Assembly (NCBI GenBank): GCA_050187175.1
Contig: JBFWXS010000018.1
Span: 24,052 to 88,051, forward strand
Length of the DNA stretch: 64,000 bases
Reading direction: 5' to 3'
Source: Zeimonas sp050187175
GTDB lineage: Bacteria; Pseudomonadota; Gammaproteobacteria; Burkholderiales; Burkholderiaceae_E
The position numbers and the translations under genes are program-made. The notes beneath the pieces were generated by a model. The model was given only the letters and a program-made list of their open reading frames with translations, was not told the origin of the DNA and searched no databases. Below are positions 50,653-59,626 of this stretch, piece by piece (the first letter of the stretch is position 1; the number at the start of each line of letters is the position of its first letter).

Positions 50653-51663
50653 TCAAAGCACCAGTGTACCGATCCACCAGGCGAGCGCGGCCATCAGCGC
50701 CGATGCCGGAATCGTCAGGATCCAGGCCCAGACGATGCTGCCGGCCAGGCCCCAGCGGACGGCGGAGAACTTCTGCGACGAGCCGACGCCGACGATGGAG
50801 CCGGTGATCGTGTGCGTGGTCGACACCGGGATGCCGAAGCCCGACGCGAAGAACAGCGTCAGCGCGCCGCCGGTTTCGGCGCAGAAGCCGCCGACCGGCT
50901 TCAGCTTGGTGATCTTCTGTCCCATCGTCTTGACGATGCGCCAGCCGCCGAACAGCGTGCCCAGGCCGATCGCCACGTAGCACGACAGGATGACCCAGTA
51001 CGGCGGATGCGTCTCGCCGGTCGAGCTCAGCCCGGCGGCGATCAGCAGCAGCCAGATCACGCCCATCGTCTTCTGCGCGTCGTTGCTGCCATGGCCCAGG
51101 CTGTACAGCGCCGACGACAGCAGCTGCAGCCGCCTGAACCAGCGGTCGGTGCCGCGTGGTGTCGAACGGAAGAACAGCCATGAGACGATCAGCATCAGCA
51201 GCGAGCCCAGCACGAAGCCCAGCAGCGGCGACACGACGATGAACGCGGCCGTCTTGGCGATGCCGCTGGTCACCAGCGAATCGACGCCGCTCTTGGCCAG
51301 CGTCGCGCCTATCATGCCGCCGATCAGCGCGTGCGACGAGCTGGACGGGATGCCGAACCACCAGGTGATGATGTTCCAGGCCAGCGCGCCGACCAGTGCA
51401 CCGAAGATGACGACGTGATCGACGACGGCCGGGTCGACGATGCCCTTGCCGACGGTGGAGGCGACCTTCAGCTCGAAGAAGAACAGCGCGATCACGTTGA
51501 AGAACGCCGCCCACACGACCGCCTGGTACGGCTTGAGCACGCCGGTCGAGACGATGGTCGCGATCGAGTTCGCGGCATCGTGAAAGCCGTTCATGAAGTC
51601 GAAGGCCAGCGCCAGCACCACCAGGAACGCCAGCACGCTGAAGCTGATCTGGAGGGACGTCAT
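50653..51663 (-). CDS. pit: Inorganic phosphate transporter Pit
   Basis: A 336-residue low-affinity phosphate permease. The duplicated PitA signatures are present: ALAFDFMNGFHDAANSIAT near the N-terminus and SLGHGSNDAQKTMGV in the second half; SSSSHALIGG and PVSTTHTITGS are the matching half-motifs. About ten membrane segments. It imports metal-phosphate with protons. The ATG overlaps the stop of the PhoU-like gene, a conserved pair. Confidence 0.93.
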   Translation of the reverse strand: MTSLQISFSVLAFLVVLALAFDFMNGFHDAANSIATIVSTGVLKPYQAVVWAAFFNVIALFFFELKVASTVGKGIVDPAVVDHVVIFGALVGALAWNIITWWFGIPSSSSHALIGGMIGATLAKSGVDSLVTSGIAKTAAFIVVSPLLGFVLGSLLMLIVSWLFFRSTPRGTDRWFRRLQLLSSALYSLGHGSNDAQKTMGVIWLLLIAAGLSSTGETHPPYWVILSCYVAIGLGTLFGGWRIVKTMGQKITKLKPVGGFCAETGGALTLFFASGFGIPVSTTHTITGSIVGVGSSQKFSAVRWGLAGSIVWAWILTIPASALMAALAWWIGTLVL

Positions 51664-52295
51664 GCGTTCTCGAGCACGACGCCTTCGATGATGTTGGCGA
51701 CGTCCTCGCACTTGTCGGACACCGCCTCGAGCAGTTCGTAGATGGCCTTCAGCTTGATCAGCTGCCGCACGTCGGCCTCGTCGCGGAACAGCTTGGACAT
51801 GGCGGCGCGCATGACGCGGTCGGCATCGGATTCGAGCCGGTCTATCTCGGTGCAGACCTTCAGGATCGCCTCGGCGTTCTCCATGCTGTCGAGCATGGCC
51901 ACTGCCGTCTTGACGCGCTCGCAGCACATCTCGTTGAGCTCGGAGAGCTGCTGCGCTTCAGGCGTGATGCGCTGCAGGTCGTACAGCATCGCCGATTCGG
52001 CGACGTCCTGGATCAGGTCCAGGATGTCGTCCATGTGCGTGATCAGCTTGTGGATGTCGTCGCGGTCGAACGGCGTGATGAAGGTCTTGTGCAACAGGGT
52101 CACGGTTTCATGCGTGACCTTGTCGGCAGCCTTCTCCGCCGTGTCGATGCCGTCGATGTGGCGGCGCCGCGCGGCGACGTCGCCGTAATTGTTCATCAGC
52201 GAGGCCAGCTCGCGGCTGCCGGCGATGATCTGCTCGGCGTGGTGGTTGAAGAGCTCGAAGAAGTTGCCCTCGCGGGGCATCAGGCGTCCGAACAT
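51660..52295 (-). CDS. DUF47 / PhoU-like protein partner of Pit
   Basis: A 211-residue all-helical protein: FFELFNHHAEQIIAGSRELASLM at the N-terminus, EKAADKVTHETVTLLHKTFITPFDRDDIHKLI and DDILDLIQDVAESAMLY, the DUF47 (TIGR00153) pattern. Genes of this family sit before pit genes and are thought to modulate the transporter. AGGAA precedes ATG 52295 and the stop overlaps the pit ATG. Confidence 0.93.
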   Translation of the reverse strand: MFGRLMPREGNFFELFNHHAEQIIAGSRELASLMNNYGDVAARRRHIDGIDTAEKAADKVTHETVTLLHKTFITPFDRDDIHKLITHMDDILDLIQDVAESAMLYDLQRITPEAQQLSELNEMCCERVKTAVAMLDSMENAEAILKVCTEIDRLESDADRVMRAAMSKLFRDEADVRQLIKLKAIYELLEAVSDKCEDVANIIEGVVLENA

Positions 52296-52402
52296 CCGGC
52301 GTTCCTGGCGGAAAGGTCGGTGCGAAGGGTAACAGAAAAGGGCGGCCCGGACGGGCGGTTCGGCCGACGGTTTTCCCGCACCGCCGTCCGGCCGCTGCCT
52401 CC

Positions 52403-52560
52403 GCGGTCGGGCCTTTGCGGTCAGGCCTTTGCGGNNNNNNNNNNNNNNNNNNNNNNNNNNNNNNNNNNNNNNNNNNNNNNNNNNNNNNNNNNNNNNNNNN
52501 NNNNNNNNNNNNNNNNNNNNNNNNNNNNNNNNNNGGCCTTTGCGGTCAGGCCTTTGCGGG
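52403..52560. repeat. Tandem repeat, 14-bp units, flanking an assembly gap
   Basis: Unit GCGGTCAGGCCTTT: two copies before the N run (52403-52430) and at least one full copy after it (52542-52555). The 3' end and stop codon of the DUF1841 gene are inside the array. Confidence 0.88.
52435..52534. other. Assembly gap (100 N) inside the 14-bp repeat
   Basis: The same repeat unit occurs on both sides, so repeat number is unknown. Confidence 0.99.
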
Positions 52561-52989
52561 CTGGCCGGCGCGCCGCCGGATGCAGTCCAGGTACGCATCG
52601 CCGTCAGGCGGCTGCTGCTCGCGCTGCGCCCGCCAGATCACTTCCCCCAGGCATTCCATCAGCGCGTGCGCCGCCTCGTGCTCGGAATCGAACCGGCGCG
52701 ACAGGGTTTCGTAAGCCGCGCGAATGCCCGGCGGCTGGTCGATCTGAAGCTGCTCGGCGATCGCCAGGTGCATCCCGAGGTGCAGGAACGGATTGCTGCG
52801 GCCGCCCTCGACCGGATACTCGGCCTGCAGCGCCTGCTCGACCGACTCCAGATCGCCGTGATACTCCGGATGCTGCGCGACCCAGTCGGCCGCCATCGTC
52901 TCCAGCGGCGTCAGCGGCAGGCCGTCGCGGCGCCGCTGCCACAGGCCGCAGAAGAAGCGGCGCACGTCGGCTTGCGAGGGATTGAACAT
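52546..52989 (-). CDS. DUF1841 family protein
   Basis: A 147-residue cytoplasmic protein of the DUF1841 family, known mainly from betaproteobacteria: MFNPSQADVRRFFCGLWQRR, PLETMAADWVAQHPEYHGDL, NPFLHLGMHLAIAEQLQIDQPPGIR, EVIWRAQREQQ. No function is known. The last codons are made of the same 14-bp repeat that runs into the assembly gap. It is directly downstream of nth (4 bp apart). Confidence 0.85.
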   Translation of the reverse strand: MFNPSQADVRRFFCGLWQRRRDGLPLTPLETMAADWVAQHPEYHGDLESVEQALQAEYPVEGGRSNPFLHLGMHLAIAEQLQIDQPPGIRAAYETLSRRFDSEHEAAHALMECLGEVIWRAQREQQPPDGDAYLDCIRRRAGQPAKA

Positions 52990-52993
52990 GGCG

Positions 52994-53635
52994 TCACGGC
53001 GGAGGAGGCGTCTTGTCCCGATACTCGCACAGGTCGGCGATCGGGCAGCGCCAGCAGTCCGGCTTGCGTGCGCGACAGACATAGCGGCCGTGCAGGATCA
53101 GCCAGTGGTGGCAGTCGTGCAGGTAGGGCTTGGGCACGCGCTTGAGCAGTTGGTGCTCGACCGCCAGCGGCGTCCGCCCCGGCGCCAGACCCGTGCGGTT
53201 GGCGACGCGGAAGATGTGCGTGTCGACGGCGATGGTCGGTTCGCCGAACGCGGTGTTCAGCACCACGTTGGCCGTCTTGCGGCCCACGCCGGGCAGGCGT
53301 TCGAGCGCCTCGCGCGTCCTTGGCACCTCGCCGCCGTGCTCGTCGAGCAGCATCCGACAGGTTTCGATGATGTGCTTGGCCTTGGAGCGGTACAGGCCGA
53401 TGGTGCGGATGTAGCGGCTCAGGCCGTCGACGCCCAGCGCATGCATCGCCGCCGGATTGTCGGCGGCGCGGAACAGCTCGGGCGTGGCCAGGTTGACGCT
53501 GCGATCGGTCGCCTGGGCCGACAGGATGACGGCGATCAGCAGCTCGAACGGCGAGCGGTAGACCAGCTCGGTCGTCGGCTTCGGGTTCAGGGCCTGCAGG
53601 CGCGCGAACAGCTCCGCGCGGCGGGCTGCGTTCAT
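52994..53635 (-). CDS. nth: Endonuclease III
   Basis: A 213-residue base-excision repair glycosylase/AP lyase: helix-hairpin-helix LPGVGRKTANVVLN with the catalytic Lys, VDTHIFRVANR with the catalytic Asp, and the C-terminal [4Fe-4S] cluster motif with four Cys (VCRARKPDCWRCPIADLC). It removes oxidised pyrimidines. It overlaps rsxB, with which it is coupled in many betaproteobacteria. Confidence 0.96.
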   Translation of the reverse strand: MNAARRAELFARLQALNPKPTTELVYRSPFELLIAVILSAQATDRSVNLATPELFRAADNPAAMHALGVDGLSRYIRTIGLYRSKAKHIIETCRMLLDEHGGEVPRTREALERLPGVGRKTANVVLNTAFGEPTIAVDTHIFRVANRTGLAPGRTPLAVEHQLLKRVPKPYLHDCHHWLILHGRYVCRARKPDCWRCPIADLCEYRDKTPPPP

Positions 53636-54423
53636 GAGGCGGCTCCGGGTGGGCGGGCGGCGCGCTGTCGCGCCCGTTCGATTGCGGCCTGGACGATGGC
53701 GTGCTTGCGGCGGGCGGCCTCGTCGGCCTCTGATGTGCCGGCATCTGCCGTACAGACCTTCTCTGTGTGGGCCTTTTCCGTCCCGGCCTTTTCCGTCCCG
53801 GCCTTCACTGCACCAGCCTTCACTGCACCGGCCGGCGAGCGGCTGGCGGGCTGCAGCGAAGGAGGGCCGCCGGCTGGTGCCGCTTGCAGCGCATCGCGTT
53901 CGCGCTGCAGGCGCGCCGCGCGCGCGAGATGCCGCGTGCGCGCCGCATCGGCCTGCGCGCCGGTCCAGGCTGGATCCTCGGCTTCTATCATGTCTATGCA
54001 GTCGACCGGGCAGGGCGGCAGGCACAGATCGCAGCCGGTGCACTGCTCAGCGATGACCGTATGCATGCGGCGCGCGGCGCCGATGATCGCATCGACCGGG
54101 CAGACCTGGATGCAGCGCGTGCAGCCTATGCACAGCTCGGGCCGGATGCGCGCGATGCGCCGCGGCCGTTCGACGCCGCAGGCCGGATCAAGCGGCAGCT
54201 CGGCGACGCCCAGCAGATCGGCCAGCCGCCGGATGCCGTCCTGGCCGCCGGGCGGGCAGCGGTTGATCGGTGCCTGTCCGTCGGCGATCGCCTGCGCGTA
54301 AGGCCGGCAGCCGGCGTAGCCGCACTGCGTGCACTGTGTCTGCGGCAGCAGTGCGTCGATGCGCTCGGCCGGAATCGCCACCGGCGCGTCAGGCGCGCCC
54401 GGCGCCGCCTTCGTGAGCGGCAA
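53632..54423 (-). CDS. rsxB: Ferredoxin-like electron transport protein RsxB (RnfB-like)
   Basis: About 263 residues. The N-terminal [4Fe-4S] motif QTQCTQCGYAGCRPYAQAI and CPPGG, then two clusters CIGCTRCIQVCP and CTGCDLCLPPCP match RsxB/RnfB. The hydrophobic N-terminal anchor of typical RnfB is absent. The tail contains five pentapeptide repeats (AGAVK, AGAVK, AGTEK, AGTEK, AHTEK) from a 15-bp tandem array. The start is uncertain: TTG 54423 overlaps phaZ by 35 bp, while GTG 54378 gives a shorter form starting 10 bp after phaZ. Next to nth, it may keep an iron-sulfur repair enzyme or SoxR-like sensor reduced (inference). Confidence 0.85.
   Translation of the reverse strand: MPLTKAAPGAPDAPVAIPAERIDALLPQTQCTQCGYAGCRPYAQAIADGQAPINRCPPGGQDGIRRLADLLGVAELPLDPACGVERPRRIARIRPELCIGCTRCIQVCPVDAIIGAARRMHTVIAEQCTGCDLCLPPCPVDCIDMIEAEDPAWTGAQADAARTRHLARAARLQRERDALQAAPAGGPPSLQPASRSPAGAVKAGAVKAGTEKAGTEKAHTEKVCTADAGTSEADEAARRKHAIVQAAIERARQRAARPPGAAS
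53754..53828 (-). repeat. Tandem repeat, 4-5 x 15 bp, in rsxB
   Basis: Plus-strand units of the GGCCTTTTCCGTCCC and GGCCTTCACTGCACC sub-types encode AGTEK/AGAVK-type pentapeptides on the minus strand. The first unit (53754-53768) is degenerate. Confidence 0.85.
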
Positions 54424-55654
54424 TGAAGGCCCGCACTTCCGGATAGATCAGCTCGCGCCAGCGGCGTCCGCTGAAGATGCCGTAGTGGCCGGCGCCGGCC
54501 GCCGTCAGGTGCCGCTGCATCGACTTCGGAATGTTGACGCACAGCGTGTGGGCTGCCTTGGTCTGTCCCGGCCCGGAGATGTCGTCGAGCTCGCCCTCGA
54601 TGGTGAACAGCGCGACCTGCCGGATGTCTTCCGGCGCGACGCGGTAGCGCCGGCCCTCGAAGTCGACCTCCCATTGGCCCTGCGGCAGCGCGTGCCGCTG
54701 GAACACGGTGTCTATCGTCTCGAGGTAGTACTCGGCCGGCAGATCGAGGACGGCGTTGTATTCATCGTAGAACTGGCGGTGCGTCTCGGCGTCGCTGAGG
54801 TCGCCGCGGATCAGATCGAGATAGAAATCCCAGTGCGAGGTCGCATGGCGGCCGGGATTCATCGCGATGAAGCCGGCGTGCTGCAGGAAGCCGGGATAGA
54901 CGCGCCGGCCCATGCCGGGATAGCGGCTGGGCACGCGATAGATGACGCTGCGTTCGAACCAGTCGAAGCTGCGCTGCTGCGCCAGGTTGTTGACCTCGGT
55001 AGGGCTGTGCCGCGTGTCGATAGGCCCGCCCATCATCGTCATCGACTGCGGCAGCTTCGGATCGCGCATCGTCGACATCAGCGAGACCGCCGCCAGCACC
55101 GGGACGGTCGGCTGGCAGACCGACATCAGGTGGACGTTCGGGCCCAGATGCCGGATGAACTCGATCGCGTAGGCGATGTAATCGTCCAGATGGAACGCGC
55201 CCTCGGCCAGCGGCACCATGCGCGCGTCGATCCAGTCGGTGATGTAGACGTTGTGGTCCGGCAGCAGCGCGCGGACGGTGTCGCGCAGCAGCGTCGCGTG
55301 GTGGCCCGACAAAGGCGCGAACACCAGCACGGCCGGGTCGCCGCGCCGATGAGCCAGCGCCTTGGGCAGCAGCCGGTCGAACTTCAGCAGCCGACAGAAA
55401 GGCCGTGACAGTTCGATGCGCTCGACGACCGACACTTCGCTGCCGTCGATGCGCGTGGATTCGAGGCCGAACTCGGGCTTCTCGTATTCCTTGCCCAAGC
55501 GGTACATCAGCTCGAAGCCGGCCGAGACGCGGTTGGCGAACGGCACGTAGGCCAGCGGGCTGTACGGGTTGGCGTACAGCCGGCTCATCGAACCTGCCCA
55601 GTTCGACAACGGGTTCAGGACGGCTCGTTGAGCCTCGCGAAGCTGATAGAGCAT
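54389..55654 (-). CDS. phaZ: Intracellular polyhydroxyalkanoate depolymerase PhaZ
   Basis: A 421-residue protein of the intracellular PHB depolymerase family: MLYQLREAQRAVLNPLSNWA at the N-terminus, VLVFAPLSGHHATLLRDTV, YITDWIDARMVPLAEGAF, HLMSVCQPTVPVLA with the catalytic Cys, and the C-terminal GAGHYGIFSGRRWRE with the His. It degrades stored PHA in the cytoplasm. The 269-bp region upstream to fdxA has no gene; it contains an AT-rich GGATAATAAAGTGGG patch near 55809. Confidence 0.94.
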   Translation of the reverse strand: MLYQLREAQRAVLNPLSNWAGSMSRLYANPYSPLAYVPFANRVSAGFELMYRLGKEYEKPEFGLESTRIDGSEVSVVERIELSRPFCRLLKFDRLLPKALAHRRGDPAVLVFAPLSGHHATLLRDTVRALLPDHNVYITDWIDARMVPLAEGAFHLDDYIAYAIEFIRHLGPNVHLMSVCQPTVPVLAAVSLMSTMRDPKLPQSMTMMGGPIDTRHSPTEVNNLAQQRSFDWFERSVIYRVPSRYPGMGRRVYPGFLQHAGFIAMNPGRHATSHWDFYLDLIRGDLSDAETHRQFYDEYNAVLDLPAEYYLETIDTVFQRHALPQGQWEVDFEGRRYRVAPEDIRQVALFTIEGELDDISGPGQTKAAHTLCVNIPKSMQRHLTAAGAGHYGIFSGRRWRELIYPEVRAFIAAHEGGAGRA

Positions 55655-55829
55655 TCAATACTCGGGGGATACGGATGATTCACATTATCCCCAAGGCGGT
55701 GCGGCGCGCAAAACAGCGGTGTCAGCGATTCGTGCAGTTCGACACGTCTGCTGCGTTGCAGCAAGCGCCCGTCAGTGAGAACTGGCAGCCGACGACAGCG
55801 AATGTCCTGGATAATAAAGTGGGTATTTA

Positions 55830-55859
55830 CGGCAGAGCGGCAGTACAGCGGCTCTGCCG
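55830..55859 (-). terminator. Hairpin between fdxA and phaZ
   Basis: CGGCAGAGC (55830-55838) pairs with GCTCTGCCG (55851-55859); on the minus strand TAAATACCC and an AT-rich stretch follow. Possible fdxA terminator, weak. Confidence 0.4.
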
Positions 55860-55923
55860 GCGGGCGGCCAGCCGGTGTCGCGACAGGCGGCTGAACCGGT
55901 GGCTGCGCGTCGCTACGCGGCCC

Positions 55924-56250
55924 TCATCCGCGCTCCAGATGTTGAAGCTTGTCCTTAACATCCTTCCATTCCTCGGCGTCGGGCAGCGCCGGCTTGGTGC
56001 GCGTGATGCTGGGCCAGATGGCGGCCAGCTCGGCGTTGAGCTCGATGAAATTCTGCTGGTCCGCCGGCACGTCTTCCTCGGCCCGGATGGCGTCGACCGG
56101 ACATTCCGGGATGCACACGGCGCAGTCGATGCATTCGTCCGGGTCTATGACGAGCATGTTCGGACCTTCCCGGAAACAGTCGACCGGACAGACGTCGACG
56201 CAATCGGTATAGCGGCACCGGATGCACGAGTCGAGAACGACGTGGGTCAT
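55924..56250 (-). CDS. fdxA: Ferredoxin FdxA (7Fe-8S type)
   Basis: A 108-residue ferredoxin: CIRCRYTDCVDVCPVDCF gives the [3Fe-4S]/[4Fe-4S] pattern with an extra Cys, and CIDCAVCIPECP the second cluster. The long C-terminal helix region (FIELNAELAAIWPSITRTK) is typical of FdxA. It carries electrons in the cytoplasm. It is divergent from the ABC transporter operon across 249 bp. Confidence 0.95.
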   Translation of the reverse strand: MTHVVLDSCIRCRYTDCVDVCPVDCFREGPNMLVIDPDECIDCAVCIPECPVDAIRAEEDVPADQQNFIELNAELAAIWPSITRTKPALPDAEEWKDVKDKLQHLERG

Positions 56251-56291
56251 GACGGACTTTCAGCCAGAGAAGACAAGTTGGGGAAAACGAG

Positions 56292-56320
56292 TTGACGTGA
56301 ATCTTATCGTGGGTTAGGTT
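56292..56320 (+). promoter_or_regulatory. Possible promoter of the ABC transporter operon
   Basis: TTGACG (56292-56297), 17-bp spacer, TAGGTT (56315-56320). The -10 is a poor match; a palindrome follows immediately downstream. Confidence 0.35.
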
Positions 56321-56332
56321 CCCTTACCATCG

Positions 56333-56354
56333 TAATGAAGCGGTTGCTTCATTA
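56333..56354. promoter_or_regulatory. AT-rich palindrome, possible TetR operator
   Basis: TAATGAAGC (56333-56341) and GCTTCATTA (56346-56354) form a perfect 9-bp inverted repeat around GGTT, just downstream of a possible promoter. The operon encodes a TetR-family protein at its end, so this is the best local operator candidate. Confidence 0.5.
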
Positions 56355-56499
56355 GCCACCGTCGGCGCGGCCTCTGGAAAGGCTTCGCGGCAGGGCGCGA
56401 TGCGGTCCGGCGCGACACCGGATGGGACGCGGATAGTAACGCGTACTGGGCGTCGCTGCTGCGACGGTTTTCGTCAACATGCCGTAGAGGATCCTCCAG

Positions 56500-57708
56500 A
56501 TGAAACAGTCCTTCCTCGCCGCCTTCGCCGCGCTCGCCGCGGCCGCCGCGCTGACCGGCCCCGCGCAGGCGCAGACGCAGCCGATCCGGATCGGCGAGCT
56601 GAACAGCTACAAGGCGCAGCCCGCGTTCCTCGATCCGTACAAGAAAGGCTTCGAGCTGGCGGTGGAGCAGATCAATGCCTCCGGCGGCCTGATCGGGCGC
56701 AAGGTGGAAGTGATCGCGCGCGACGACAACGGCAACCCCGGCGATGCCGTGCGCGTGGCCGAGGAGCTGCTGTCGCGCGAGCGCGTCGACCTGCTGTTCG
56801 GCACCTTCCTGTCGCACATCGGACTGGCGGTCACTGACTTCGCCCGGCAGCGCAAGGTGCTGTTCCTCGCCTCCGAGCCGCTGACCGACAAGATCACGTG
56901 GGAGAACGGCAACCGCTACACGTTCCGGCTGCGGCCCACCACCTACATGCAGACGGCCATGCTGGTGCCCGAGGCGGCCAAGCTGAAGAAGAAGCGCTGG
57001 GCCATCGTCTATCCGAACTACGAGTACGGGCAGTCGGCCGCGGCCACCTTCAAGCAGCTGCTGAAGGCCGCGCAGCCCGACGTCGAGTTCGTCGCCGAGC
57101 AGGCGCCGGCGCTGGGCCGTGTCGATGCCGGCGCGGTCGTGCAGGCGCTGGCCGAATCCAAGCCGGATGCGATCTTCAACGTGCTGTTCGCCGCCGACCT
57201 GGCCAAGTTCGTCCGCGAAGGGCAGACGCGCGGGCTGTTCAAGGGCCGCCCGGTGGTGAGCCTGCTGTCGGGCGAGCCCGAGTATCTCGACCCGCTGCGC
57301 GACGAGGCGCCCGAAGGCTGGATCGTCACCGGCTACCCGTGGTACGCGATCGACACGCCCGAGCACAAGCGCTTCCTCGACGCCTACCAGAAGCGCTGGA
57401 ACGACTATCCGCGCCTGGGCTCCATCGTCGGCTACACGTCGATGATCTCGATCGCCGCCGCCGTTCGCAAAGCCGGCAGCGTCGATACCGAGAAGCTGAT
57501 CGAAGCGTTCCGCGGGCTGCAGCTCGAATCGCCGTTCGGTCCGATCACCTACCGCCCCGAGGATCACCAGGCGACGATGGGCGCCTACGTCGGCCTGACC
57601 ACCGTGCGCGACGGCAAGGGCGTGATGAAGGACTTCCGCTACGTCGACGGGGCCAGCGTGCTGCCGTCGCCGGAGCAGACGCGCAAGCTGCGGCCGGCCG
57701 AGCGTTGA
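56500..57708 (+). CDS. Branched-chain amino acid-type ABC transporter substrate-binding protein
   Basis: A 402-residue periplasmic binding protein (LivJ-like, type I fold): signal peptide (residues 1-25), PIRIGELNSYKAQPAFLDPYKKGFELAVEQINASGG, GRKVEVIARDDNGNPGDAVRVAEELL, and GSIVGYTSMISIAAAV. The ligand cannot be told; such proteins bind amino acids, aromatic acids, amides and others. GGATCCTCCAG precedes the ATG. It leads a five-gene operon. Confidence 0.9.
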   Translation: MKQSFLAAFAALAAAAALTGPAQAQTQPIRIGELNSYKAQPAFLDPYKKGFELAVEQINASGGLIGRKVEVIARDDNGNPGDAVRVAEELLSRERVDLLFGTFLSHIGLAVTDFARQRKVLFLASEPLTDKITWENGNRYTFRLRPTTYMQTAMLVPEAAKLKKKRWAIVYPNYEYGQSAAATFKQLLKAAQPDVEFVAEQAPALGRVDAGAVVQALAESKPDAIFNVLFAADLAKFVREGQTRGLFKGRPVVSLLSGEPEYLDPLRDEAPEGWIVTGYPWYAIDTPEHKRFLDAYQKRWNDYPRLGSIVGYTSMISIAAAVRKAGSVDTEKLIEAFRGLQLESPFGPITYRPEDHQATMGAYVGLTTVRDGKGVMKDFRYVDGASVLPSPEQTRKLRPAER

Positions 57709-57733
57709 GCCGTCGCGGCGCGGGCGCAGCGCG

Positions 57734-59626
57734 ATGGTGTCCGGCTTCGCGATCCAGCTGCTGAACGGGCTGGCCGGCGCCTCGACGCTGTTCCTGATCG
57801 CGGTCGGGCTGTCGCTGATCTTCGGCGTCACCCGCATCGTCAATTTCGCGCACGGCTCGATGTTCATGCTCGGGCTGTACGTGGCGTATTCGCTGACGCA
57901 GTGGCTGGGCGCGAACGGCTGGGGGTTCTGGAGCGCGGTGCTGCTGGCCGCCGTCGCGGTCGGCGTGCTGGGCGCCCTGATCGAGCTGCTCGTGCTGCGC
58001 CGGGTCTACGGCGCGCCCGAGCTGTTCCAGCTGCTCGCCACCTTCGCCATCGTGCTGGTGCTGCGCGACGCGGTGCTCGCGCTGTGGGGGCCCGACGATC
58101 TGCTCGGGCCCAAGGCCCCCGGCATGAAGGGCGCGGTCGAGATCCTCGGCCGCTCGTTCCCCGAATACGATCTGTTCCTGATCCTGGTCGGCCCGGCGGT
58201 GCTCGCGCTGCTGTGGCTGCTGCTCAAGCGCACGCGGCTGGGCATCCTGATCCGCGCCGCGACGCAGGACCGCGAGATGGTCGGTGCGCTCGGCGTCAAC
58301 CAGGCCTGGCTGTTCACCGGCATCTTCGCGCTCGGCTCGGCGCTGGCCGCGCTGGGCGGCGCGCTGCAGCTGCCGCGCGAACCGGCTCATCTGGCCCTGG
58401 ACCTGAGCACCATAGGCGACGCCTTCGTCGTCGTCGTGGTGGGCGGCATGGGCAGCATCCCCGGCGCCTATCTGGCGGCGCTGCTGATCGCCGAGATCAA
58501 GGCGATCTGCTACGGCATAGGCACCGTCGAGCTGTTCGGCAGTTCCTTCTCGTTCTCGCGGCTGACGCTGGTGGTCGAGTTCCTGGTGATGGCCGTGGTG
58601 CTGATCTGGCGTCCGTGGGGGCTGCTGGGCCGGCCGCAGCCGGCCTTGCGCGGCGCCACGCTGATCGAGGCGCCGCTGCGCCCGATGCGGCGCATGGGCG
58701 TGGCCGCCGCGCTGGCGCTGCTGGCCGCGCTGGCCGTGCTGCCGGCCTTCGCGCAGACCTTCCCGTATGCCACGGTGCTGATGATAGACATCCTGATCGC
58801 GGTGCTGTTCGCGGCCAGCCTGCACTTCATCATGGGGCCCGGCGGCATGCATTCGTTCGGGCATGCCGCCTACTTCGGCCTGGGCGCGTACGGCGCGGCC
58901 GCGCTGCTGAAGGGGCTGGCGCTGCCCATGGAGGCGGCGCTGCTGTTCGCGCCGCTCGCCGCGCTGCTCGGGGCGCTGCTGTTCGGCTGGTTCGCGGTGC
59001 GGCTGTCGGGCGTGTATCTGGCCATGCTCACGCTGGCGTTCGCGCAGATCGTCTGGTCCATCGTGTTCCAGTGGGACGAAGTCACCGGCGGCAGCAACGG
59101 ACTGGTCGGCTTGTGGCCGTCCGAGCGCTTCGCATCGAAGACCGCCTACTACTACCTGACGCTGGCGCTGGTTGCGCTCAGCCTGTATCTGCTGCGGCGC
59201 ATCCTGCTGTCGCCGTTCGGCTATGCGATGCGGGCGGGCCGCGATTCGCCGCTGCGCGCCGAGAGCACCGGCATCGACGTCTTCCGCGTGCACTGGGCCG
59301 GCTTCGTCGTGGCCGGCCTGTTCTGCGGTCTGGCCGGGGCCCTGTTCGCGTTCGCCAAGGGCACCATCTCCCCCGAGACGATCTCGGTGGCGCGCTCGGT
59401 CGACGGCCTGGTCATGGTGCTGCTCGGCGGCGTGCAGACGCTGGTCGGCCCCATCGTCGGCAGCGCCGTCTTCACATGGCTGCAGGATTCGGTCAGCCGC
59501 GCCACCGAATACTGGCGCGCGCTGATGGGCGTGGTCATCCTGCTGCTGGTGATCGTCTTTCCGCAGGGCATCGCCGGCGGCGCGATCGCACTGGCGCATC
59601 GCTTCGGTTTCGGGGGAGGGCGCTGA
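57734..59626 (+). CDS. Fused LivH-LivM ABC transporter permease
   Basis: A 630-residue membrane protein that joins two permeases. Residues about 1-300 are LivH-like (GLSLIFGVTRIVNFAHGSMFMLG, GALGGALQLPRE-like region, VVVVGGMGSIPGAYLAALL); about 320-620 are LivM-like (HFIMGPGGMHSFGHAAYFGLGAYGAA, LTLAFAQIVWSIVFQWDEVTGGSNGL, LLGGVQTLVGPIVGSAVF). The joint is a Pro/Arg/Ala-rich loop near residue 310. No stop or frameshift interrupts it, so it is a genuine fusion, known in some HAAT-type transporters. The stop overlaps the next start (TGATG). Confidence 0.92.
   Translation: MVSGFAIQLLNGLAGASTLFLIAVGLSLIFGVTRIVNFAHGSMFMLGLYVAYSLTQWLGANGWGFWSAVLLAAVAVGVLGALIELLVLRRVYGAPELFQLLATFAIVLVLRDAVLALWGPDDLLGPKAPGMKGAVEILGRSFPEYDLFLILVGPAVLALLWLLLKRTRLGILIRAATQDREMVGALGVNQAWLFTGIFALGSALAALGGALQLPREPAHLALDLSTIGDAFVVVVVGGMGSIPGAYLAALLIAEIKAICYGIGTVELFGSSFSFSRLTLVVEFLVMAVVLIWRPWGLLGRPQPALRGATLIEAPLRPMRRMGVAAALALLAALAVLPAFAQTFPYATVLMIDILIAVLFAASLHFIMGPGGMHSFGHAAYFGLGAYGAAALLKGLALPMEAALLFAPLAALLGALLFGWFAVRLSGVYLAMLTLAFAQIVWSIVFQWDEVTGGSNGLVGLWPSERFASKTAYYYLTLALVALSLYLLRRILLSPFGYAMRAGRDSPLRAESTGIDVFRVHWAGFVVAGLFCGLAGALFAFAKGTISPETISVARSVDGLVMVLLGGVQTLVGPIVGSAVFTWLQDSVSRATEYWRALMGVVILLLVIVFPQGIAGGAIALAHRFGFGGGR

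Noticed and set aside
51660..52598. N-terminal extension of the DUF47 protein through the gap
   Set aside because: The ATG at 52295 has a good RBS and the family N-terminus; the extension is repeat DNA and N.
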